The notes under the pieces are model-generated. The model was not told the origin of the DNA, did not search any database, and worked only from the letters and a program-made list of their open reading frames with translations. Below, one piece after another: positions 35,857 through 46,600 of a stretch of DNA of 64,000 bases. Source of the stretch: Runella rosea (GTDB taxonomy: Bacteria > Bacteroidota > Bacteroidia > Cytophagales > Spirosomataceae); the NCBI RefSeq assembly GCF_003325355.1, contig NZ_CP030850.1, positions 4,581,501 through 4,645,500 on the forward strand. The letters are read 5' to 3'. The first letter of the stretch is position 1. Every line of letters starts with the position of its first letter. The position numbers and the translations under genes are program-made.

Positions 35857-36435
35857 TCATAAGCAGTCGGTTAAACCCAACCAAATCAAAACGGGTAAAT
35901 AATCAGCAAGTTCAGCTCGTAATATTTTGAGGGCTTTTCCAATTTGGTTTTCGACGGTTTTGACCGAAAGACCCAGTTGGTCGGCTATCTCTTGGTATTT
36001 TAATTCATCAAAACGGCTCAATTTAAAAATGATTCGGCATTGTTCGGGCAATTTTTCAATGGCTACCGATAGCTGTTGCTCCAACTCATTTTTATAGACC
36101 GTCTGGCTTACCGATTCATACGTTGTTTCTTGGTGATACGCGGCGTATTGTTGGTGTTCATCCCTTACTTTTTGGTGTTTTATTCGGTTAAGGCAATGAT
36201 TATGCACTGCCCGGTACAAATACGATTTCAACGATTGGGTAATTTCAATCTCGGTTCGTTTTTCCCAAATGTTCACAAACACGGTTTGGACAATTTCCTC
36301 CGCTTCGTCAGAATCCCGCAAAATCGAACGTCCGTAGGCGCATAGGCTACCGTAGTGCTTTCGAAACACCTGTTCGAAAACCCCTTCATTTCCCTGCCCA
36401 ATGGCTATAAGTATTTGTGTATCCGATAATTGCAC
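35857..36435 (-). CDS. ECF RNA polymerase sigma factor (FecI-like)
   Basis: 192 residues from a GTG at 36435; no in-frame ATG gives a better start. Region 2 (EQVFRKHYGSLCAYGRSILRD, EEIVQTVFVNIWEKRTEI, SLKSYLYRAVHNHCLN) and region 4 (EKLPEQCRIIFKLSRFDELK, YQEIADQLGLSVKTVENQIG) are intact. It belongs to the Bacteroidota group of sigma-70 factors linked to FecR. It should direct transcription of its own operon or a surface regulon when released. A TAACTTTG -7 box lies 22 bp upstream. Confidence 0.95.
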   Translation of the reverse strand: MQLSDTQILIAIGQGNEGVFEQVFRKHYGSLCAYGRSILRDSDEAEEIVQTVFVNIWEKRTEIEITQSLKSYLYRAVHNHCLNRIKHQKVRDEHQQYAAYHQETTYESVSQTVYKNELEQQLSVAIEKLPEQCRIIFKLSRFDELKYQEIADQLGLSVKTVENQIGKALKILRAELADYLPVLIWLGLTDCL

Positions 36436-36457
36436 GAAATGACGAATCGTTTTGGGG

Positions 36458-36465
36458 CAAAGTTA
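36458..36465 (-). promoter_or_regulatory. Putative -7 promoter box for the sigma/FecR operon
   Basis: Minus-strand TAACTTTG matches TAnnTTTG and ends 22 bp before the GTG start, consistent with housekeeping transcription of the operon. Confidence 0.5.
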
Positions 36466-36708
36466 ACGCTTTACCCTTAACGATAGGGCCGTTTTTGTGA
36501 CGAGTTGTTGAAAATGATGGTTGGAACCGCATTTTAGGTAGGACAAGCGAACCAAAGTTTACCCCTACGCGGTGCTTACATTTTTTTGGTGTTTTTCGAA
36601 TATGGTGTTTTTTCTAAAAAAGAGAATATTTTTTTCACAGTAGCATGGGGGAAGATTAAATATAAGTTGTCATAGGTTCAAAACAGTTTAATTAATACCA
36701 TAACAGTC

Positions 36709-37440
36709 ATGAAAAAGTTACGTGTTGTTTCTGCCCAGTTGGCAAGTTTTGTCTTTTTTATTTTTGCTCTTCAATCCTGTGTTTTTATTGACGGGGATGC
36801 TCGTTTAGATCCTAAAAATCCTGACAGTGAAACCTTCGACCTCCGTGATTTTGACCGGTTGGAAATGGGCAGTGCCTTCGACGTAAAGGTGCGACAATCG
36901 GGCCAGTTCAGTGTTTTTGTGCGTGGTGACCGCCGCGATATTGACGACTTAGAAGTGTTTGTGGACCGCAGCGGTAAATTAGTCATTCGCTACCGTAATT
37001 ACCGGGTTCGGCGCTATGACATGGACGTCGATATTACGATGCCTGTTTTACGTGGAGTTGATTTTTCAGGAGCCACTGTTTCAACCATTGACGGATTTAC
37101 CAATACCCGTGATTTGGAAGTGGAATTGTCGGGCGCATCGAAATCAACGATTGACGGTGACTGGGAACGCGTGGATGTTGACCTTTCGGGAGCCTCCAAT
37201 TTGACCCTACGCGGAGAGGGCCTGAGTCTTATCGGTGATTTGTCGGGGGCTTCTAAGTTAAATGCTTTTGATTACTTGGTGGATAATGTTGACTTAGAAC
37301 TTTCTGGTGCAAGTAGTGCCAATGTGTCGGTTGATAAATCCTTAAAAGTAGATGCGAGCGGCGGTAGCAGCTTGCGCTACCGTGGCGGTCCAGAAGTACG
37401 CTCCAATGTATCAGGCGGAAGCAGTGTGAAGAAAGATTAA
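36709..37440 (+). CDS. DUF2807 (head GIN domain) lipoprotein
   Basis: 243 residues. The signal ends in a lipobox (FALQSCVF), so it is a lipoprotein. The rest is a right-handed beta-helix-like DUF2807 domain, with FDLRDFDRLEMGSAFDVKV at its start and a series of LSGASxxx turns (FSGATVST, LSGASKST, LSGASNLT, LSGASKLN, LSGASSAN) and two SGGSS turns at the end. Such proteins are abundant in Bacteroidota envelopes and their role is unknown. It is divergent from the sigma operon by 273 bp with no assigned feature other than the sigma -7 box. Confidence 0.9.
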   Translation: MKKLRVVSAQLASFVFFIFALQSCVFIDGDARLDPKNPDSETFDLRDFDRLEMGSAFDVKVRQSGQFSVFVRGDRRDIDDLEVFVDRSGKLVIRYRNYRVRRYDMDVDITMPVLRGVDFSGATVSTIDGFTNTRDLEVELSGASKSTIDGDWERVDVDLSGASNLTLRGEGLSLIGDLSGASKLNAFDYLVDNVDLELSGASSANVSVDKSLKVDASGGSSLRYRGGPEVRSNVSGGSSVKKD

Positions 37441-37444
37441 AATA

Positions 37445-37482
37445 GCCGACGGAGCCGTTGTTTAGAGGGCTCCGTCGGTAAA
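37445..37482. terminator. Terminator hairpin between the DUF2807 gene and the large T9SS gene
   Basis: CCGACGGAGCC (37446-37456) pairs perfectly with 37468-37478 across an 11-nt loop, between convergent genes. T-tracts are weak on both sides. Confidence 0.75.
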
Positions 37483-37484
37483 AT

Positions 37485-40400
37485 TTATTGTTTACTAATT
37501 TTGAAAGTAGCTTTACGGGTGCCAACTTTTAGGTTTAAGAAGTAGGTGCCTGCGGGCCAAGTTGTAGTGTTGATGGTTTCGTCATAAGAAGAAAGATTTT
37601 TTTCGTCTTTCTTTAATAATATACGCCCAGCATTGTCAATCACCTGCCACTGAATATCGCTTGAGGTGGTGTCTGAAATCACAATATGGAGAAAATCTGT
37701 GGTTGGATTGGGATAAACCCGTAACTGAGCGACGCCCCAATTGTTAACGGCCGTAATGAGCGTAACGGTCACTCTGCCCGATGCTTTCCCTTCTCCACAT
37801 ACATTGCTCACCGAGCGTAGCGTGTACACATCTGATCCTTTGGGCTGAGCGCTCCTCAAAAGCGGCGTACGGGTGGTGCTACCCGAAAGCGTGTCGGAGG
37901 AGCCGTAGCCAATGACATAATTCCACGGAGAACTACCTTTAAAATCCAGTTGAAGGGTGATAGGTTCGCCCGTTAGAATGCTTAAAGAGTCTTTCTTTTG
38001 CGCTTCTACAAGGGTACCGCTGGGCAAGATTCGCATCCCAAAAGGCACCGAAACAACTTCTTCTGTAGGAAGGGTGGTAGAGGTACTTACGCGGATTTGG
38101 TAGGCCGTGCCCATGGAGAGCGTATCAGGCAATTTCGCTTTGATGACTCCGTTAAATGGAAAAACAGGATTGGTAACGGAAGTGGTTTCGAGCGTGATTG
38201 GGCGGTTGAAAAGACCGTTTTTGTCGGATAAATAAGCCGTAAACTTGTACGTCGTTGCGGTTGGAATATCGGCTTTGAAGCCTATTATTATTGAATCAGC
38301 AGGACAGTAATTTGTTTTGTTTAAACCAGTTATTTGGACGGTAGCCTTCTTGACCACTGCATGCACCTGACCCACCACGCGACCCAATCCGCAGCTGTTT
38401 TTCATGGTTACGGTGTAGGTTAGGCTTGAGTCGGGAGTGGCACGAAACAAGTAGGTATTTTGGGCGGTCTGGTCTGTTAGGCCGTTTGAAAGTGTAAAAC
38501 TCCATGGGGGTATGCCCGTAAACTTAATTTGCATCGGAATACTCTCGCCCTTCCATATTTCCGCACTTTGTCGGTTTTCTTGGGTTGAAAACGTAACCTT
38601 AGGGGCCAGTTGGATGGTATAAAAAGCCGCTTCTTTTGCTTCAAAAATAGAAGTTTGGGCAGGTACCACCGCGATCCGATAGTCGCCATAAGGCAATGAA
38701 TCGGGTAGTGTAATTTTCATAGGACTGGTTTGACCAGTGCCAATAACCGTGTTTCCTGTGTAAAAACTGGCGTTTGAGGCTGAAAGGTAGGCTTTGTAGA
38801 TGGTATTAACGCTACTGTTTTTTACACTGAAAGGAATGTTGTAGCTATTGCCCGAACACAATGTAGGATAGGGCAATTTATTGGTTTGTACTTCCATAAC
38901 TGCCTTCAGAGCAGGGGCAGGTGCTGCGCCCGTTAGACCTGAGAGTTCAGCATCCAACAGATAGGGCGTGTAGTTGCGCCCACCGCCGCATGACCACAGC
39001 GGACGGGTCTTCAATGCAATAATATTCACACCTTCCTTAAAAAATTGAGTCGGAATGTTAAGGGTATTTTTGGTGAAAATATTTCCAGATTGAGCCAGAA
39101 GCGTATCAACTTTCACGCCATTGATATAAATACCCACGGCCGCGTCTTGGAAGCGGGAAATCTGTAATTGAAAGCCCGTAAAGTTGTTTTTTTGCGATAA
39201 AGTAAAGATTTTTTTGAAATACGCATTTCCACCAATTTCAAGGTCTCTGTTGAGGGTTCCGTCTTTGAATCCGTTGACATTCCAAGCCGTATAATCTACA
39301 AATGGTGCCTGACCGTACCAATCATTGTCACGTTGGGGATTCCAGACGGTATCCTTGCTCCAAGCGGTAAAATTGCTCCATTCGGGGGCGTAATAAGGGC
39401 CACCACTGCCGCTAACGCAAGAATGCAACTCCACGTGCGAAAACCACGTGCTTGCAAAAGGCATCAGGCGCTTTACATTTGGGTCCTTGATGATGCTAAA
39501 CGAATCTGCAACGACGAAGGTATTGCTACCTTCGGGTTCCTTGATGAACTTAACATCCAGGCGATTGTCATTGAAAAGTAGTTCGACAGAGCCGCCAGTT
39601 ACGTGGTAAAAATCATTGCTCGACGCCAGTACATCCAATGGAAGCACTGAGGTACTTGGGGATTTGACCAAATTGGCATCGGTAGGGTTGTATCCACCGT
39701 CGTTTAAAGTGGGGCTGTAAAAACCTCTACCTGCCGAACCTGTCAAAATGTAAGAATAAGCCGTTTCGGCACTTGTTTTTATGTAGGGTGTTGTGCGGCC
39801 CAAATTACCGTTTAGGCTGAAATCAGTTTTACGAGTAGTGCCGCTTTTTCTGACCATACCCGCCCGTAAGTACGCATGAGTATGAGAAACCACGATGGCA
39901 TCTACGTGGTAGACGGGCTCTTCAAGAATAGGCAGCAGGCGCTCTCTCACTCTTTTTAAGTCAGATTCGTCTTCGAAATGCCCGATGGTAGAAAAAGGAG
40001 GAATGTGAAAAGTGACGACAGTCCAACGTTTGGTGTTGGTGGCCAAATCGTTTTTAAGCCACTGTATCTGAGGGATTTGATTGACATCGCCTTCGTTAGG
40101 GTCCCGTACAATAGAGAGGTCGCCCCATATTTGTTTGTATTCTGCCTGATCGTTGGGGTCGATCCATAAGCTATGCCCCTCAATGAGGTAAGGATTCAAA
40201 ACCACAAAGTGAACATCCCCCTGATTGAAAGAATAATATCCCCTTTCAACCCCCAATGTAGGACGTGGATACGAAAAGGCCGAAAAACTTGCCGCCGTTT
40301 GTTTGTGGTAGGCTTTTTGGATTTTAATGGTTTGCCCGTTGTAGATAAAGGCGTTGTCGGGGTCATAATCATGATTGCCTAAGACTGTCCAAAAGGGGAT

Positions 40401-43199
40401 TTTGGACAAGAGAGGCTTGTCGGCGAGGCGGTTATAAAACTTGAAAAAAGTCGTATCCAAAGCCTGTTGTAACCCTTCAAAAGGCTGGGTGTTAGAATTA
40501 TCACCTAAAAACAGGATTCCATCTATGTTGGGGTTCCCTTTTGATTTGAGGTAACTCAAATATGCATCGCGGACGCGGTAAGGTCGTTGGTTTTGGGCTT
40601 TTCCTGCTCCCGCATCTCCCAAAAGCCAATAACGCAGCGTAGTAGATGTGCTGGATAATGTCTGGAACTGATTGATCTCGGGATTGTTCTGTAACACAAC
40701 GGGGTTTTCGGGGTCGCCGTAGCCCACCGAATAGTAGTATTTGGTACCGCTTGCCAATCCTTCTAGCTTGACAATCTGAACCGTATCAAGCGTATAATCC
40801 TGCGCCACTAGGTTTAAATTAGCGGGGTCGGTTCCGTAGTGTACAATGCCGTTTATGGCCTCGGTGGTGTACCAGCGGATGGTCATGGTATTAGGCCCCG
40901 GTAGTTGTAAATAGGGCTGGCGAGTGAGACCTAACGGAATTGTTTCCAGTTGAAAATCAAACAATAAATCGCTACTCGTTGGGCCGTTTTGGTAGACCAC
41001 TATGGCTACCTGATTGGTTTGGGTGGTTGAAAGATTATTCAGTCGTAGGAGGGTGTCGGTCAATACCTCTGAGCCGTTTGGGTAGTCTACGTACCCGTCG
41101 CCGTTGGTATCTGTCGCGTTTTTCTGATAGACGGGTTTGCCATTAACAAAAACGATAATTCCATCATCAAACCAGAGTTTTAGGCGAAAGTTGGCGGTTG
41201 TTTTACCCGAAACAAATTGCTTCCGGAAATAATATTGTTTGTGTTGAGCACTAGTAGGGCCTTGTGAAAGCAGAGTTATGGGTTTATAGTCTAAGTTGGC
41301 CCAGCGATTGTTGCGGTCAAAGCCCAGCGGTGCGGTACCAGTTTTCCAACTACCTTCGTTGTAAGTGTGCGTTTGCCAATCGGTGCCGTTCAAAAGCGTT
41401 CCATTATCTAAATAAGCCCATGAAGAGCCTCGACTGATGAGTTTTGTGCTGCTTTCGACGGTAATACACGCCTGATTATCGGTAGCTTTTGATTCTCGTG
41501 CGTATTGATAATAGATAGAACTGCATAGCTGAAATTTGCCATCGGGTTGTTGTGCCGCGTCCAATTGCACATAAAATTGAAGCGTTGCGGACGTTTTAGG
41601 AACAACATACGGAATGTACCAATCGAGGGTGTCGTTCGACACCGTCAGGTCTCCCAAGACAACGCTGTCGGATTTACGTCGGTAAAACTTCATGCCTTTG
41701 GGAAGCGGCGTACGTACTTTTATACGGGTTGCGCCGTAGTTGCTTTGCTCGCTGACGGTTATCGTGAGGAGTTGCAGGTTTTGCTCTCCATACGTAACGG
41801 CTTCCGTTTTGACAGCTGCTTTTAAATCGACGGAAGGCACCCAAATTTTATTCATGTCGTTGAGGTGGCTCATCACAAGATTTTTAATGGGTGTATAGCC
41901 CTCGAAGGTATATTGTCGTTTGATTCCAAGCCCTCCAAACAACCATAAACTGCCGAGCGAATCTTCCCAAACGGCAGCAATGCTTCGGGCGCTGGGGGCA
42001 TTGTCTTCATCGGGGTCGGTGCGGCTTATTTCACCATCAGAATTTACTTCGTTACTTCCTGATCGCCAAGACCATTCCTGCGTTTTGGGATTGTAGTACC
42101 AAGTATCGTTGAGCAGATTCCCCTGCTCCGTTCCGCCACCAAACACTACCAAATAGCCATCGTTATTCACCCACCCAGCGGCACTCTCACGCGCCCTTGG
42201 GATGTTGTTGACGGATGGGGTCCTCAGTGTGCCATACGTACCTTTGTTGTTATAGGATTGCGTTCCGCTCATCCACACCCAGCGGTTGGTTGTGAAATTG
42301 TATTTCCAGAGGTCATTTAGGTAAAAATCATCATCGTCGTCATTGTAATGTTTACCGCCAAAAATCCAGAAATCACCGTTGGCATCCGTAAAGCCCGTGG
42401 TACGGGTACGGCTGTCGGGTAGATTTAGCGGATATTCAACTCCCTTTTGTCCATAGCTACCAGCAGTTTTGGGGGTATTATTGCCTTTTATCCACGACCA
42501 CACGTTTGCATGGACGTCATATTTCCAAAGGTCATTGCCTTCGTTGCCGCTAAACAGCCACAGATCGCCGAATTTATCCTTGAAGCCCGTACCGAAGTAC
42601 CGCCCACCGGGCGTGTTTTGGCTCGTGGGTACTCCCAACATACCATAGATAGCTTTGTTGGCGCTTTGCACAGTTTGATTGGAGCCGTGCATCCAAGTCC
42701 AGGTTTTAGTGGTGGGGTTATATTTCCATAAGTCGTTACCAATGATCATAGAGGTAGCAAAGTCGTCTGCTAAAGGGCGGCTGCCACCGTAGAGCCACAG
42801 GTTGCCGTCGTTGTCGGCCCACATGGTATGCCCAACTCGGCCGCCTGGAGTGTTTTCGGTGGAGGGAACTCCCTTGGTGCCGTGGTTTGCTGCTCTGTTA
42901 GGCAAATTGGAGCCGCCTTCCCACGTCCATTGATAAGTGCTGACGTCAAATCGCCATAAATCATCAAAGTTATTCCCGCCCGTTCCTCCGCCGTAGAGCC
43001 AAAGGTTGCCGTTTTTATCGGTACATGAGGCGGCCCCGATTCGTTTGCCAGGCGAATTCTCGGCGCTAGGGATACCTTTTATCCCATAAATACCCTGACC
43101 GTCGGTGGTGGTGGTAGTCAATACCCATTCCTGCGCCCAAGTAAGGGTATTAATGAAAATACTGATGCTGATGCCGACCCATTTTGTAAATAAACGCAT
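37485..43199 (-). CDS. Giant T9SS-secreted protein: kelch repeats, metallophosphoesterase, Ig-like repeats
   Basis: 1,904 residues from the ATG at 43199 (MRLFTKWVGISISIF, signal cut at WAQ); the frame is open 30 codons further upstream, but that part does not suit a signal. In order: six kelch-like units (about 25-450, each with NLWLYGG or a variant); a DUF11-like stretch; a galactose-binding-like domain (LKLWFDDGIIVFVNGKPVY); a purple-acid-phosphatase N-domain (QPYLQLPGPNTMTIRWYTT); a calcineurin-like phosphatase with GDAG, LGDNS, GNHDY, FHIPPF and SHTHAY; a second lectin-like segment; two Ig-like repeat pairs; and a T9SS type A tail (VYPNPTTDFLHI ... FKISKQ). All metal-binding motifs appear present. 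It should be surface-bound or released. Confidence 0.88.
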   Translation of the reverse strand: MRLFTKWVGISISIFINTLTWAQEWVLTTTTTDGQGIYGIKGIPSAENSPGKRIGAASCTDKNGNLWLYGGGTGGNNFDDLWRFDVSTYQWTWEGGSNLPNRAANHGTKGVPSTENTPGGRVGHTMWADNDGNLWLYGGSRPLADDFATSMIIGNDLWKYNPTTKTWTWMHGSNQTVQSANKAIYGMLGVPTSQNTPGGRYFGTGFKDKFGDLWLFSGNEGNDLWKYDVHANVWSWIKGNNTPKTAGSYGQKGVEYPLNLPDSRTRTTGFTDANGDFWIFGGKHYNDDDDDFYLNDLWKYNFTTNRWVWMSGTQSYNNKGTYGTLRTPSVNNIPRARESAAGWVNNDGYLVVFGGGTEQGNLLNDTWYYNPKTQEWSWRSGSNEVNSDGEISRTDPDEDNAPSARSIAAVWEDSLGSLWLFGGLGIKRQYTFEGYTPIKNLVMSHLNDMNKIWVPSVDLKAAVKTEAVTYGEQNLQLLTITVSEQSNYGATRIKVRTPLPKGMKFYRRKSDSVVLGDLTVSNDTLDWYIPYVVPKTSATLQFYVQLDAAQQPDGKFQLCSSIYYQYARESKATDNQACITVESSTKLISRGSSWAYLDNGTLLNGTDWQTHTYNEGSWKTGTAPLGFDRNNRWANLDYKPITLLSQGPTSAQHKQYYFRKQFVSGKTTANFRLKLWFDDGIIVFVNGKPVYQKNATDTNGDGYVDYPNGSEVLTDTLLRLNNLSTTQTNQVAIVVYQNGPTSSDLLFDFQLETIPLGLTRQPYLQLPGPNTMTIRWYTTEAINGIVHYGTDPANLNLVAQDYTLDTVQIVKLEGLASGTKYYYSVGYGDPENPVVLQNNPEINQFQTLSSTSTTLRYWLLGDAGAGKAQNQRPYRVRDAYLSYLKSKGNPNIDGILFLGDNSNTQPFEGLQQALDTTFFKFYNRLADKPLLSKIPFWTVLGNHDYDPDNAFIYNGQTIKIQKAYHKQTAASFSAFSYPRPTLGVERGYYSFNQGDVHFVVLNPYLIEGHSLWIDPNDQAEYKQIWGDLSIVRDPNEGDVNQIPQIQWLKNDLATNTKRWTVVTFHIPPFSTIGHFEDESDLKRVRERLLPILEEPVYHVDAIVVSHTHAYLRAGMVRKSGTTRKTDFSLNGNLGRTTPYIKTSAETAYSYILTGSAGRGFYSPTLNDGGYNPTDANLVKSPSTSVLPLDVLASSNDFYHVTGGSVELLFNDNRLDVKFIKEPEGSNTFVVADSFSIIKDPNVKRLMPFASTWFSHVELHSCVSGSGGPYYAPEWSNFTAWSKDTVWNPQRDNDWYGQAPFVDYTAWNVNGFKDGTLNRDLEIGGNAYFKKIFTLSQKNNFTGFQLQISRFQDAAVGIYINGVKVDTLLAQSGNIFTKNTLNIPTQFFKEGVNIIALKTRPLWSCGGGRNYTPYLLDAELSGLTGAAPAPALKAVMEVQTNKLPYPTLCSGNSYNIPFSVKNSSVNTIYKAYLSASNASFYTGNTVIGTGQTSPMKITLPDSLPYGDYRIAVVPAQTSIFEAKEAAFYTIQLAPKVTFSTQENRQSAEIWKGESIPMQIKFTGIPPWSFTLSNGLTDQTAQNTYLFRATPDSSLTYTVTMKNSCGLGRVVGQVHAVVKKATVQITGLNKTNYCPADSIIIGFKADIPTATTYKFTAYLSDKNGLFNRPITLETTSVTNPVFPFNGVIKAKLPDTLSMGTAYQIRVSTSTTLPTEEVVSVPFGMRILPSGTLVEAQKKDSLSILTGEPITLQLDFKGSSPWNYVIGYGSSDTLSGSTTRTPLLRSAQPKGSDVYTLRSVSNVCGEGKASGRVTVTLITAVNNWGVAQLRVYPNPTTDFLHIVISDTTSSDIQWQVIDNAGRILLKKDEKNLSSYDETINTTTWPAGTYFLNLKVGTRKATFKISKQ

Positions 43200-43550
43200 G
43201 TGATGTTGTCTGATTTGGAGTAGATAAACAATGCTATAAAAATGATAAATCGCATAACCAGTTACGCAGATAATGAACGCAAGGGTCACTCGATGGCCCT
43301 GTTTTCGTTTGAAACTTAGCCAGTATTTGGTTGGGCTACAATGATGGCAGTGGGCCTATACAGGTGATTAAAATCAGCTTTGGAAAAATGGATTTAGATT
43401 TTAAGGGTTAACAAGTAGAGCCAATGTTCTTGAATAAGCTCCCAAAAGAGACGCTTTATGGCAGTAAAAAAGCCCGTAACGGAGATTATTTTCGCCGATT
43501 AGGAAGGAATTGAGAAATGTTTGTAAAACCGGATTAAGTTAAAAAATTCA

Positions 43551-43558
43551 TAACTTTG
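43551..43558 (+). promoter_or_regulatory. Putative -7 promoter box for ileS
   Basis: TAACTTTG matches TAnnTTTG exactly; a transcript from here would have a leader of about 120 nt containing the palindrome at 43591-43665. Confidence 0.55.
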
Positions 43559-43590
43559 CACTCCGTTTTCAGAAATTTGTCAATTGAAGT

Positions 43591-43665
43591 CGTTAATGGT
43601 TAATGGTTGAACAAGAAGGATGGCCAAAAAATGGTCTCACAACGTTTAACAAATGACGATTAACG
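43591..43665. repeat. Imperfect palindrome in the ileS leader
   Basis: The left arm (43591-43612, starting CGTTAATGGTTAATGG) and the right arm (43644-43665) are complementary at 17 of 22 positions, with a 31-base loop. The left arm contains a GGTTAAT direct repeat, like the other palindromes in this window. Confidence 0.55.
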
Positions 43666-43683
43666 GCATTTTTATAATCAAAA

Positions 43684-46600
43684 ATGCCGATGAACTATAA
43701 AGAGTATAAAGGCTTGGACTACGCACAGCTGGGCAAAGACATCCTTGAGTTTTGGAAAGAAAATCGAATCTTCGAAAAGTCAGTAGAAGTACGTGAAGGC
43801 GCGCCTTCATTTACGTTTTATGAAGGTCCTCCGTCGGCCAATGGTACTCCGGGTATTCACCACGTCATGGCGCGTACCATTAAGGATATGTTTTGCCGGT
43901 ACAAAACCCTGCGCGGCTATCAGGTAAAGCGCAAAGGTGGCTGGGATACGCACGGCTTGCCCATTGAGTTGCAGGTTGAGAAAGAACTGGGCATCAAGAA
44001 AGACGACATCGGAATCAAAATCAGCATCGAGGATTACAATAAAAAATGCCGCGAGGCGGTCATGCGTTTTACTGACCGTTGGCTGACCATGACCGAAAAG
44101 ATGGGGTATTGGGTGGACATGGAAGACCCGTACGTCACCTACAAAAATGACTACATCGAGAGTCTCTGGTGGTTGCTGAAACAGCTTTACGAAAAAGGAT
44201 TACTGTACAAAGGCTACACGATTCAGCCGTATTCGCCCGCGGCTGGAACTGGACTCAGCTCGCACGAGTTGAACATGCCAGGCACCTATAAAGACGTAAA
44301 AGATACGACCATCGTCGCGCAGTTTAAGATAAAACTCACGGGCAAATCGGGCTATTTGTTTGATGCTGCCGACAGCGACGATATCTACATTTTGGCGTGG
44401 ACGACCACCCCGTGGACCCTTCCTGCCAACTCGGCGCTGACCGTTGGGAAAGACATTGATTATGTGTTGATTACAACTTTTAATCAATACACTCACCTTC
44501 CCATCAACGTCATTTTGGCGAAAGATTTGGTGGGAAAATATTTTTCTGAAAAAGGAAAGGACGCCAAGTTGGGAGTCTACAAAGAAGGCGACAAGGTGAT
44601 TCCGTGGTCGATTGTGATGGAGTTCAAAGGCCAGCATTTGGAGGGGATTCAGTACGAACAATTGCTCCCGTATGTGCAACCGCTGGAAGATGCCGACAAA
44701 GCTTTCCGCGTTATTTTAGGCGATTTTGTGACCACCGAAGACGGAACAGGCGTGGTGCATACCGCACCTACCTTCGGAGCGGATGACTTTAGAGTGGCCA
44801 AAGCCAATGGTGTGCCGGGCATTATGGTGCGCGATGAAAATGGCAAAGAAGTGCCGATTGTGGATAAGCAGGGGCGTTTTGTGCCCGAGATTGGGGAGTT
44901 TGGCGGACGATTTGTAAAAGAGCAATACTACTCGGCCGAAGAGCAGGAAGACCCTGATTTTAAGCCGACTGACGTGTTGATTGCGATAAAATTAAAAGAA
45001 GAAAACCGGGCGTTTAAAGTCGAGAAATACGAGCACCCGTACCCACACTGCTGGCGTACGGATAAGCCCGTGTTGTACTATCCGATGGATAGCTGGTTTA
45101 TCAGAACAACCGCGCTGAAAGACCGTTTGGTGGCGTTGAACAATACCATCAACTGGCATCCAGAAAGTACAGGAACGGGGCGCTTCGGTAACTGGCTCGA
45201 AAACCTCGTGGATTGGAACCTCAGCCGTAGCCGCTATTGGGGTACTCCTTTGCCGATTTGGCGTAATGAAGAAGGCGATGAAAAGTGTATTGGCTCCGTT
45301 GAAGAACTGACACTAGAGCTTGAAAAAGCCTTGGCAAGCAGTGTTTTGACGGATGAACAACGGGCCAAAAACGAGTCATTCCTTCAGTCAAAAGGAACAG
45401 AAACCTTTGATTTACACCGTCCTTACGTGGATGAAATCTTTTTGGTGTCGGATGCGGGCAAAGTAATGACCCGCGAAACTGACCTCATTGATGTATGGTT
45501 TGATTCGGGTGCGATGCCCTACGCGCAGTTCCACTTTCCGTTTGAGAACTTGGATAAATACCCCCAAAGTATGGGTGGTACGGCAGCCAATGAGTCGCTT
45601 ACTTCATATCCTGCCGATTTTATCAGCGAAGGCGTTGACCAAACGCGTGGTTGGTTCTTTACGCTACACGCCATCGCGGGGCTTTTGTTTGATTCGGTTG
45701 CTTTCAAAAACGTCGTTTCTACGGGCTTGGTATTGGATAAAAACGGCAACAAAATGTCGAAACGCCTCGGCAATGGTATTGACCCGTTTGAGACCATTGA
45801 TAAATACGGTCCTGACGCGCCGCGCTGGTACATGATTACCAATGCCGAGCCTTGGGACAACCTCAAATTCAACATCGACGGAGTGGTAGAAGTGCAGCGT
45901 AAATTTTTCGGTACACTGTTTAACACCTACAACTTCTTTGCGCTTTATGCCAACTTAGATGGGTATAAAATTGAGCAGTTCAATCGGGTGCCAAAAGAGC
46001 AATTATCAGAACTTGACCGCTGGATTATTTCAAAAGTGTTTAGCTTGGTGAAAGACGTCACCGAGCAGTTTGATAATTATAACCCCACAAAAGCAGGTCG
46101 TCTGATTCAGGATTTTGTGTGCGATGATTTGTCAAACTGGTACGTGCGTTTGTGCCGCCGGCGGTTCTGGCAGGGTGAAATGACGACCGACAAGCGGGCC
46201 GCTTATGAAACATTGCAACACTGTTTGGCGGCGGTGGCGCAGTTGATGTCGCCAATTGCACCGTTTTTTGGCGAATGGCTGTATCGGAATTTGACCGACC
46301 ACGTTCGCGAAGAATCCATTGAGAAAAACACACCGTTTAAGCATGAATCGGTGCATTTTACGGATTGGCATACTTACGATGAATATTGGGTAGACAAGGA
46401 TTTGGAGGCGTCGATGCAGTTAGCGCAAGATATTTGCTCGTTGGTGCACTCGTTGCGCAAGGGCAACAAAATTAAGGTGCGTCAGCCGTTGTCGAAAGTA
46501 TTAATTCCAGTATTGAGTGAAAAAATACGCGAACAAATTGAGCACGTTGCGCCCATCATTATGTCGGAAGTAAACGTGAAAGCCGTTGAGTTTGTGAGTG

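Larger units (their letters stand above)
43200..43683. other. 484-bp divergent intergenic region upstream of ileS
   Basis: It holds the 5' region of the giant T9SS gene and the promoter and leader of ileS. A TAACTTTG -7 box is at 43551-43558, and an imperfect palindrome with 22-base arms at 43591-43665 lies in the ileS leader. No T-box, tRNA or small ORF of note was found. Confidence 0.6.

Noticed and set aside
43200-43289. N-terminal extension of the giant T9SS protein
   Set aside because: Only the ATG at 43199 gives a clean signal peptide; the extension would bury it.
43559-43683. T-box riboswitch for ileS
   Set aside because: No T-box sequence or specifier stem is seen, and T-boxes are not expected in Bacteroidota.
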